The notes beneath the pieces were generated by a model. It had not been told where the DNA came from. It ran no database searches and was given only the letters and a program-made list of their open reading frames with translations. Shown piece after piece: positions 13,788-20,070 of a stretch of DNA of 20,070 nt. Source of the DNA: Bacteroidales bacterium (GTDB taxonomy: Bacteria > Bacteroidota > Bacteroidia > Bacteroidales > WCHB1-69); contig JAIRTU010000097.1 of assembly GCA_031254735.1 (NCBI GenBank), positions 1 to 20,070 of the forward strand. Direction: 5' to 3'. Numbering within the stretch: the first letter of the stretch is position 1; each line of letters starts with the position of its first letter. The position numbers and the translations under genes are program-made.

Positions 13788-13862
13788 GACAGGAAAAATC
13801 TTTTTTTATCGATACTCATTTCTGTTTGCATAGCTGCTTAAAACTATTTTTTTCTTCCCAAA

Positions 13863-14783
13863 TTATTTATCGAAATTCACGCCCGCATACATGCCAATCT
13901 TCAAATAGCCGTCGTTGGCAACGGCAATTTTCACCGCATAAACCCGATTGTCGCGTTCGTCTCTCGACTGTACCGTCTTGGGGGTGAACTCTGCTTTTTC
14001 GGCTACCCATATCACTTTACCCTTGTATTTTCGGGTGGTGTTTTGGTCAAAATCGGCAGAGACAACCACCTCTTGCCCAAGCTGCAACCGGTTGAACAGG
14101 CTCGCCGAAATATAGGCTCTCAAAATCATATTCTCCATATCCGCCACCTTGAAAAGCGGTTTGCCCTGCATAGCCACCTCTCCCCTTTCGGCGTATTTCA
14201 CCAACACAGTGCCGTTGATCGGGCTGGAAATATAGGACTTTTTCAGTTGGTCGTCCAACTGTGCGATGTGTATCTCCAAGGCGTCGCTTTCTTCGTTAAT
14301 GCCGACGTTTCCTTTCTCCATGTTGGCACGCTGAACGGCAATCTGCTTTTCGAGCAACGCAATCTGTCCGTTGACGTCGTCCAACTGTTTCCGCGTAGCG
14401 GCATTGGCTTTGAGGAGGTTTTCCACCCGCCGTTTTTCTGTGTTTGCCGTAGCGAGCTGTTCCTGCAAAACGGCAAGCTGCATATCCACATCGGTTTTTC
14501 GAGTGTTGGCGGCACGCACGTTCTTTTGCAGCTGCAACTTCGACAGATACAGCTGCGTGGTGTCGATCACGCCCAACAAAGTGTCTTCTTTCACCTTGTC
14601 GCCCTCTTGGATGTTCAACGCAATAATTTTCCCCGAAGCCTCTGCCGAGACAATAATTTCGGTGGTCTCAAACGTGCCGGAAGCATCATACACCTCGCCC
14701 CCGCGATAGCAAGCACTCATCAGCAGGACAACAACGCCCGCACCTGTCAATGGATACAATAGATTCTTTTTTATGTTCATCAT
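13863..14783 (-). CDS. HlyD/YbhG-type membrane-fusion lipoprotein
   Basis: 306 residues. The periplasmic adaptor joins the ABC permeases to the outer-membrane channel. The signal ends in LLMSAC with the lipidated Cys at residue 25. Then come the first half of the lipoyl domain (SAEASGKIIALNIQEGDKVK), a coiled-coil hairpin at about residues 80-180 rich in Gln, Leu, Glu and Ala, the second lipoyl half (SPINGTVLVKYAERGEVAMQ) and a beta-barrel domain with LRAYISASLFNRLQLGQEV. The E. coli counterpart YbhG is not a lipoprotein, so the lipid anchor is a difference. Two ATGs, 14783 and 14780, are equally possible. Gap to the tolC-like gene is 81 bp. Confidence 0.92.
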   Translation of the reverse strand: MMNIKKNLLYPLTGAGVVVLLMSACYRGGEVYDASGTFETTEIIVSAEASGKIIALNIQEGDKVKEDTLLGVIDTTQLYLSKLQLQKNVRAANTRKTDVDMQLAVLQEQLATANTEKRRVENLLKANAATRKQLDDVNGQIALLEKQIAVQRANMEKGNVGINEESDALEIHIAQLDDQLKKSYISSPINGTVLVKYAERGEVAMQGKPLFKVADMENMILRAYISASLFNRLQLGQEVVVSADFDQNTTRKYKGKVIWVAEKAEFTPKTVQSRDERDNRVYAVKIAVANDGYLKIGMYAGVNFDK

Positions 14784-14864
14784 GATGATTAATTTATTTT
14801 ATTCCGATTTTTTTTTACGATAAATAATTTGTCTGCCGACCAATCTCAACGCATTGCCGGCATG

Positions 14865-16148
14865 TCAGTTGTTGATGTGCAGTCCTCTTTCGGTTTTCAG
14901 TTGCCAAACCGCCAAAAGCAGTTGTATTTCGTGATAGGATTTGCTTTGCCGAGCGGCACTTGTGGCGTTGATACAATGCAACAGATCGTTGATACTCATC
15001 GTGCCGTTTTCTACTTTTGCGTCGGCGGCTTTTTGAATATCTTCTCGCAGACGTATGATTTCCATGTCGTTTTCGAGCAGCTGTTGCATCTTTTCTACTT
15101 CGCTGTTTTTTTGAATTAATTTTTGATTCATATTAAAAAGGAAAATATCCCTCCGCATCTCGGCTTGTTTTTTTTGTGTGCGAATAGTATTTTTCTCGTC
15201 CCCAAACGAATACAGCACCCCGAAATTCCACAAAAGCTGCACTCCGCCCACAAAATAAGGCGTGAAACCGCTTTCAAACATATTCAAACCCGGATTGCCG
15301 TACACCCCCTTGGCAAACAAAGACAAACGAGGCATTGCCTTTGCCCACAACATTTTTGTTTGCCGTCCAATCAAATCGATTTGCATGTCGAAATAAGCAA
15401 ATTCGGGACGACGAAGCGGCTCGTTGAGGTCAAACTCGGCATTCGGCTTCTCAAACACAGCCTCTTCGCTCACCGGCTCGCCGATAAAAGCCGCCAACAT
15501 GGCAATACACGCTTTCCGAGAGGCTTTCATCTCGGTATCGCGCTGCTTGGAAGACAACATCTCTACCTGTATGGCGTCCAAATCGGACTGCTGCCCTACC
15601 CCATTTTCCATGTAAGACTGCACCAACGCATAATTGCGTGCCAACTCTTCGTTCAAAAGCACATTCTGACGAATTTGTTCGTCCAACAACAAAACAGAAA
15701 AAAACAGCTGATTGATCTGTTCGTTCAACGCATAAAGGTTCACCTCCAACTCTTGAAAATCCAAATCGCTTTGGGCGTTGGTCATCTCCTTTTGTATCAC
15801 ACTCGACCCGCCGTCCAAAACGGTTTGACTTACCTCTACCGCCACATTGTATTGATCTTTGCCCGGAAAACTGATCCGAGCGTTGAATTGGTCTAACATC
15901 TTGGCAAAATCTTCGGGAAACGCCGTTACGTCCGACTGCCAACTCATCTTACCACTCAACGCCACCTGCGGAATATACGCCTTGAAAATCTGATTCACGC
16001 TGTACTTCCTCGACTGTTCCAACAGCTTGTATTGTTTCACAAGCGGATAATTGGCTTTTGCCTTCCGCTGACAATCTTCCAAACGCACTTGCCCCTGCAC
16101 CGCAAAAAAACAGCTGAACAAACACCCTGCAAAAAATACCTTTCTCAT
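14865..16148 (-). CDS. TolC-like outer-membrane efflux protein
   Basis: 427 residues from ATG 16148, which follows the tetR stop as TAATG (one shared base). An upstream in-frame ATG at 16280 would lie wholly inside tetR and give no signal peptide, whereas MRKVFFAGCLFSCFFAVQGQ is a good signal sequence. The mature protein is mostly helical with coiled-coil heptads and two repeats, typical of the outer-membrane efflux family: LEDCQRKAKANYPLVKQYKL at the start, a PQVALSGKMSW strand motif, a second repeat with MPRLSLFAKGVYGNPG, and an LLAVWQLKTERG end. It should form the trimeric exit duct for the exporter. Confidence 0.92.
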   Translation of the reverse strand: MRKVFFAGCLFSCFFAVQGQVRLEDCQRKAKANYPLVKQYKLLEQSRKYSVNQIFKAYIPQVALSGKMSWQSDVTAFPEDFAKMLDQFNARISFPGKDQYNVAVEVSQTVLDGGSSVIQKEMTNAQSDLDFQELEVNLYALNEQINQLFFSVLLLDEQIRQNVLLNEELARNYALVQSYMENGVGQQSDLDAIQVEMLSSKQRDTEMKASRKACIAMLAAFIGEPVSEEAVFEKPNAEFDLNEPLRRPEFAYFDMQIDLIGRQTKMLWAKAMPRLSLFAKGVYGNPGLNMFESGFTPYFVGGVQLLWNFGVLYSFGDEKNTIRTQKKQAEMRRDIFLFNMNQKLIQKNSEVEKMQQLLENDMEIIRLREDIQKAADAKVENGTMSINDLLHCINATSAARQSKSYHEIQLLLAVWQLKTERGLHINN

Positions 16149-16780
16149 TATTTTGATATGTTTTTTAAATAACTCATAACAATCTCTGCGTTTTTCTTTT
16201 TTCGGTCTTCCATCGCCTCCAAAAAAAGAGCCGTTACGCCCTCTTCCACTCCCACCACTATCGGCTTGACGATAAAACAAAACACGTTCACGGCGGTAAT
16301 GAGATACAAAAGTTCAAACATGCTCAGGTTGCGGATATTTCCCGCCGCGATTTCCTGTTGCAGCTTGTCGTTGAGGTGCATGCCCGCTTTTATGATAATC
16401 GGAACAATATCTTCGCGAAACATATTCATTTGCGAAGAGTCGGTAAGAATTTCCGTGATGAGAAATCGAGGCAGCGAGTCGTTGTTTTTGAAGAAATCGA
16501 ATTGCGTTTCAATCACGTTTTTCAGCAGTTCTTCAAAAGGAATCTCCCGATCGGCAACATGGCTCAGCGAATGTGCCAGCAGCCCCACCTTACTGCGAAG
16601 CACCTTGTCGAAAAGATTTTCTTTGGAACGAAAATAGTAATTGATCAATGCGTTGTTCACGCCCGCAAGCTCGGCAATATTGCTGATTTTTGAGTTTTTA
16701 AAACCTTTCTCCAAGAAAACTTTTTCGGCTGCTTCCAATATCTGCTCTTCCGTTGAGAGCTTCTTTGCGTCCTCCATCAT
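16148..16780 (-). CDS. TetR family transcriptional regulator of the exporter operon
   Basis: 210 residues. The N-terminal TetR DNA-binding domain is clear: EEQILEAAEKVFLEKGFKNS, then the helix-turn-helix KISNIAELAGVNNALINYYF (31-50), followed by RSKENLFDKVL. The C-terminal ligand domain is hydrophobic and not assignable to a ligand. It is the first gene of the operon and overlaps the channel gene by one base, so it is probably an autoregulator. In E. coli the related regulator CecR (YbiH) stands next to ybhGFSR in the same way. Two ATGs, 16780 and 16777, are possible. Confidence 0.93.
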   Translation of the reverse strand: MMEDAKKLSTEEQILEAAEKVFLEKGFKNSKISNIAELAGVNNALINYYFRSKENLFDKVLRSKVGLLAHSLSHVADREIPFEELLKNVIETQFDFFKNNDSLPRFLITEILTDSSQMNMFREDIVPIIIKAGMHLNDKLQQEIAAGNIRNLSMFELLYLITAVNVFCFIVKPIVVGVEEGVTALFLEAMEDRKKKNAEIVMSYLKNISK

Positions 16781-16825
16781 TAAATATATTTTTTAAAACT
16801 AATTTTTAAATGCGAAATTAAAACG

Positions 16826-16857
16826 CAAAGATAACACTTTTATTGGCATGCCCGCAA
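16826..16857 (-). promoter_or_regulatory. Promoter of the tetR-exporter operon, with a candidate operator
   Basis: On the minus strand TTG (16857-16855) and TATCTTTG (16833-16826) are 21 nt apart, a good Bacteroidetes promoter. Between them lies the 8-bp perfect palindrome GGCATGCC (16845-16852). Its place between the two boxes suits a repressor site. The TetR protein encoded just downstream is the obvious candidate, but this is inference. The leader would be about 40 nt. Confidence 0.6.
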
Positions 16858-17110
16858 TAAATTTTTATCGTGCCGCCCTCCCCTGCTCACAACGCAAAAG
16901 AAAAAAACAGTACATTTGCAAAATGATTGAAGACAAGACAGATGAAAACAGAAAAACAAAAAAAAGAGGGTCGAATATTTAGAGGAGAAAAATATACATA
17001 GCGAAACACACAGAAATAATTCGCACAGAATATATACAGGAGAAGATTTTTACGCCGTCCGCAATTCGATTGAAGACAATGTCTAACCGTATAATTGATG
17101 ATTTTTCGTT
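16858..17110. other. Intergenic region between the exporter operon and the DUF5686 gene
   Basis: About 250 bp with no long gene. A plus-strand TACATTTG (16911-16918) matches TAnnTTTG but has no clear -33 element. Just after it is a 19-codon frame starting ATG 16923 (MIEDKTDENRKTKKRGSNI). The 12-mer GATTGAAGACAA occurs twice (16925-16936 and 17070-17081). I see no terminator for the DUF5686 gene here. Confidence 0.45.
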
Positions 17111-19762
17111 CTATTCAAAGAGCGAAAACCCCGCTCGGATACTCCAATGAACGTCTTTAAATTCGTCGGCGCCGACAAAAACACCAATGTATCCCAAAAA
17201 ATATATTTTCGCAAGAGAATACCCGACTTCCACGTATCCTCTTGTAAGCGGATTGCTCACAAAAGAAAGATGAAGATTTTCTGTTATCAGCGTTTTGTTT
17301 AGTCCCGGAATGTATTTCAACACCAGATAAGGCATTTCGTATTTCACATGAGCAGAAACAAACCCCTGACAGGTAGAATATTTATAATTGGGCATTGTAT
17401 TAAACGTCTCGGTAAACGAATTGAACGCCACCCAAAAATTATTGGTCGAAAAATGTTGGAATTGACTGAAATGTATACTTTTCGCATACGGAAAACCACC
17501 CGCCGAAATGCTGTATCCAAAGGTTTTCAACACCCCTGCATTTATCTTTTGAGCAATGTTCAACGCTAAAAAGTCAAATCGGCTGTCGCTGCCCAACACC
17601 TTGTTGATTCCCTTTTTCCATGTCAGCGTAAAGCTCGGATATTTCGAGCCTGCATATTGTTTTATCTTTCCGTTTCCGGAATATCGATAGTGCATTTTGG
17701 GCGTGTAGCGAATAGAAACGTCCAACACAAAAGTCGTGTGAGACACTGTATAATGTGCGTTGTCGGCAAGGTAACGGTTGTTTGGAACGTTGGATTTGTA
17801 TTCTTTTTTTCGGAAAAAGAAAGAATAATCACTGCGGTTTTCAAGCGGATTTTGTTGCTCGTACAACAATCCCACCGCAACCTGAAAGCCGTTGAACACT
17901 TCGGTACTGTGTTTTATATCCACAAAAATACGGTCGTAATATTGAATGATATTCTCTCGGAAAAACAAAGAACTGACAGTATTTATCGCATATTTCCCCT
18001 GTTGTTGTTCAGCGTTGAAGTCGCACGTTTGTTTTCCCGCCGACAGCTCAACAAAGGCAAAACGTTTGGGATTGTATTCCCATTTTGAAGTTCCATACAA
18101 AAAGCAATGTTTCGAGCCGAAAGCATAACCGAAGTTGATTTCATTCCTCAACGAGCGTACACTGTCTTTAAACCGTTGGTTGGCGTAAAGATTGATGCCT
18201 CCTTTGAAACCCTCCACCGTATTAAACGCCAACGTACTGTTCTGCCAACCGATACCCATGGAAAACATTTTGTTTTTAAACAGATTAAAATTCTTTTTTC
18301 TCGACAGCCGTTTTTGCGACAGCCGTTCCTCGCGTTCTTTTTCTCTGACAGAGAGAATGGAATCGGTGATTATTTTTTTATCGAAAGATTTCAATTCTTC
18401 GTCCGAGAGCGGCACGGTTCTATAATTTGCCCAAAGAACAGAATCGTAGTTGTTGGCATTGCTGTCTATGGTCATAAAGAAACGTTTTTGAACTTCCAAC
18501 GGATTGATACTGTCGTGTTGAGGATTGTTTTTCCGATCTTCTTTCGCTTTGGCGTCAATTTTCTCGACCAGCTTTATGGCGTCTCTCGTGGTTAGATTTT
18601 CTTTTTGCGTTATTTCGGTGATTTCTTGCGTAAGCCGTTCCGATTTTTTAGAGACAACGGCTTTCTTTTGAGGCGTAGAAGCCGTCGGAAGCACTTCGAC
18701 AGCAGGATTGGACGCATATAATACAGGATTTGCTTCGTAATCTTTATATTGTATGGAATAAACCGTAGAAAGCGTACCGTTAAAGCCCATCGATTTAGCA
18801 TCAGAAGCAATGTGCATACTGCCGGGCATCCACACGTTTTCTTCGATGGGGATAAAAATTTCTTTCACCCGGATGTCTGCTTTTACTATCCCTACGTCTA
18901 CGCTTGCCCTGAAATCGAAATTATACACATGCCACGATCCGTCGATAATATCAATGTATCCCGAAAAGGTGAAAGGACTTTTGTTGCGCGGAATGACTTT
19001 GATATGATGTATCAAGCGTTCGTTATCGCGGTAAGAATATTCCCAACGGTAATGATAGAGCGACAAACCGTCTTTTGTTACAGGCGAAACAAAGCTCCCG
19101 CCGGCATTTTGATAAATGTTGTAATATCCGAAATTCAGAGCGTCAATGCTGACTGTTCGGGGAAGAGAATTTCTTTGTGAAATAACTCTTTGTTCTGTTT
19201 TTTCGGGTGTAACACGCACTTCGCTCACCGATTCGGCGGTGTAAACGTCTCCTTCGCGAAAAATTTCTTCTTCAAGAATTTTCGTTATCAACTTGGGGAC
19301 ATTTTTTATTTTCAGACTTCCTTTTGCATAAAAGGTGGCAGTGTATTTCAACAGTTGGTTTTGATAATAAGGCGACTTGGCAACGGTTCTTCGGATAATG
19401 CTGTATGCTTTGTCTTCTTCTTTCGCTCTTATTTTTACTTCCTGCAAAAGAATGGTTTTGGGTTCTAATTTTATTTCCAAATAAGATTCCTGCGGAACGT
19501 GTATGGTTTGGGTAATGGTTTTATAACTCAAATGTTGAATCACACAGGTATAACTCCCCGCTTTCAACGACAGGACAAACTCGCCCGATTCGGAGGTGCT
19601 GCAACCCATTTTGGTCTCAACAACATAAATGGTCGCATATTCGACAGGCTTTCCCTGTATATCCACAACTATTCCTTTCACGGTTTGGGCATGAGCATGC
19701 ACCCCGAAACATAAAACCAAAAAAAAGATAATTTTTCTTCCCAAGATGCTGTATAAATCCAT
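17111..19762 (-). CDS. DUF5686 and carboxypeptidase-regulatory-like domain outer-membrane protein
   Basis: 883 residues. The signal peptide is residues 1-26 (IIFFLVLCFGVHAHAQ at its end). Residues 28-105 form a carboxypeptidase-regulatory-like domain (VKGIVVDIQGKPVEYATIYV, then GEFVLSLKAGSYTCVIQHLS). The DUF5686 region follows, with KAYSIIRRTVAKSPYYQNQL and a long stretch of alternating strands. The C-terminal third looks like an outer-membrane beta-barrel with aromatic strands (FAFVELSAGKQTCDF, YSISAGGFPYAKSI) and ends in FSLFE. These proteins are common in Bacteroidetes and their function is unknown; the N-terminal domain is shared with TonB-dependent receptors. It starts 29 bp after dxs and may share its transcript. 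Confidence 0.88.
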   Translation of the reverse strand: MDLYSILGRKIIFFLVLCFGVHAHAQTVKGIVVDIQGKPVEYATIYVVETKMGCSTSESGEFVLSLKAGSYTCVIQHLSYKTITQTIHVPQESYLEIKLEPKTILLQEVKIRAKEEDKAYSIIRRTVAKSPYYQNQLLKYTATFYAKGSLKIKNVPKLITKILEEEIFREGDVYTAESVSEVRVTPEKTEQRVISQRNSLPRTVSIDALNFGYYNIYQNAGGSFVSPVTKDGLSLYHYRWEYSYRDNERLIHHIKVIPRNKSPFTFSGYIDIIDGSWHVYNFDFRASVDVGIVKADIRVKEIFIPIEENVWMPGSMHIASDAKSMGFNGTLSTVYSIQYKDYEANPVLYASNPAVEVLPTASTPQKKAVVSKKSERLTQEITEITQKENLTTRDAIKLVEKIDAKAKEDRKNNPQHDSINPLEVQKRFFMTIDSNANNYDSVLWANYRTVPLSDEELKSFDKKIITDSILSVREKEREERLSQKRLSRKKNFNLFKNKMFSMGIGWQNSTLAFNTVEGFKGGINLYANQRFKDSVRSLRNEINFGYAFGSKHCFLYGTSKWEYNPKRFAFVELSAGKQTCDFNAEQQQGKYAINTVSSLFFRENIIQYYDRIFVDIKHSTEVFNGFQVAVGLLYEQQNPLENRSDYSFFFRKKEYKSNVPNNRYLADNAHYTVSHTTFVLDVSIRYTPKMHYRYSGNGKIKQYAGSKYPSFTLTWKKGINKVLGSDSRFDFLALNIAQKINAGVLKTFGYSISAGGFPYAKSIHFSQFQHFSTNNFWVAFNSFTETFNTMPNYKYSTCQGFVSAHVKYEMPYLVLKYIPGLNKTLITENLHLSFVSNPLTRGYVEVGYSLAKIYFLGYIGVFVGADEFKDVHWSIRAGFSLFE

Positions 19763-19791
19763 TATTCTCTGTGTTTTGACATCTTAAACAA

Positions 19792-20070
19792 TTAACCATT
19801 ATTCAACACTGTTCGCAACTGTTCTATCATTTTCAGCAGGGAATGATAATCCAGTCCGCATTCTTTGTGAAGTTCTTCCACCGTCCCCTGTTCGATGAAA
19901 GAATCGGGAATACCTGCCGTTTGCAAATGGTTTGAATAATGATGTTTGGACAAAAATTCCGATATGGCACTGCCCAACCCGCCTGTTACGCTTCCGTTTT
20001 CGAGGCTGACAATGGTTTTGTATTGCGAACAGACCTCGTGCAACAAGGCTTCGTCAAGCGGTTTCAGAAA
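19792..20070 (-). CDS. dxs: 1-deoxy-D-xylulose-5-phosphate synthase, C-terminal end (runs off the right edge)
   Basis: The enzyme condenses pyruvate and glyceraldehyde 3-phosphate in the first step of the MEP isoprenoid pathway, using thiamine diphosphate. Translating from base 20070 gives 92 residues to the stop, beginning FLKPLDEALLHEVC. The last domain of the family is recognisable: the KPLDEALL motif, IVSLENGSVTGGLGSAISEF, AGIPDSFIEQGTVEELHKECGLD and a final helix. A TTG at 20046 is not a real start; the frame continues past the window edge. Confidence 0.9.
   Translation of the reverse strand, partial: FLKPLDEALLHEVCSQYKTIVSLENGSVTGGLGSAISEFLSKHHYSNHLQTAGIPDSFIEQGTVEELHKECGLDYHSLLKMIEQLRTVLNNG

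Noticed and set aside
12933..13841. 302-codon plus-strand frame opposite ATPase 1
   Set aside because: It is antisense to a clear ATPase gene with Walker motifs, and the translation resembles no protein family.
16149..16280. 44-residue N-terminal extension of the TolC-like protein
   Set aside because: It lies wholly within tetR and would remove the signal peptide. The TAATG overlap gives a better start.

Overview
The window looks like a chromosomal segment from a member of the Bacteroidetes, probably order Bacteroidales. The order-level call is inference. The main supports are the promoters, several of which carry the phylum-specific -7 box TAnnTTTG (often TATCTTTG), A-rich leaders without clear Shine-Dalgarno sites, AT-rich intergenic DNA, and Bacteroidetes-typical proteins: a DUF5686/carboxypeptidase-regulatory-domain outer-membrane protein, F/S-C type lipoboxes, and an antirepressor of the Bacteroides type.

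Layout from left to right. (1) 1-2557, minus strand: the distal part of the spc ribosomal operon, rpmD-rplO-secY-map, with map running off the left edge. Unusually, rpsE is not upstream of rpmD. rpmD has its own promoter and the operon begins there. (2) 2558-3725: an AT-rich gap, a 3'-truncated Bro-N antirepressor gene on the minus strand, an orphan consensus promoter on the plus strand, and repeat-like filler DNA. (3) 3726-7131, plus strand: a Gfo/Idh/MocA sugar oxidoreductase, a lipoprotein of unknown function and a polyprenyl-phosphate sugar phosphotransferase, probably one cell-surface glycan operon. (4) 7152-8386: dnaN with its own promoter and a strong intrinsic terminator. (5) 8466-9015, minus strand: a small ORF overlapping a DUF2335 membrane-protein gene. 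(6) 9107-16857, minus strand: an efflux operon read as tetR, tolC-like outer-membrane channel, HlyD-type lipoprotein adaptor, ABC ATPase 1, ABC ATPase 2, ABC-2 permease A, ABC-2 permease B. This is the gene order of the E. coli cecR-ybhGFSR system with an added TolC homologue and with YbhF split into two genes. (7) 17111-20070, minus strand: the 3' end of dxs followed by a DUF5686 family gene.

How the genes work together. The TetR protein likely represses its own promoter, where a GGCATGCC palindrome lies between the -33 and -7 boxes, and so controls the whole tripartite exporter. The two ATPases appear to form an asymmetric heterodimer: departures from the Q-loop, switch-histidine and signature consensus all fall in one of the two composite ATP sites. 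The ATPase genes are separated by about 700 bp of noncoding DNA packed with repeats: a 21-bp minisatellite, a 14-bp AT-rich tandem array, a perfect 25-nt inverted pair of hairpin elements plus a third copy with a paired stem change, and a 15-nt perfect inverted repeat.

The most noteworthy items are this repeat island inside an operon, the broken spc operon with a truncated phage-type gene beside it, the asymmetric ATPase pair, and the overlapping small-ORF/DUF2335 pair. I found no rRNA, tRNA, CRISPR array or complete insertion sequence.
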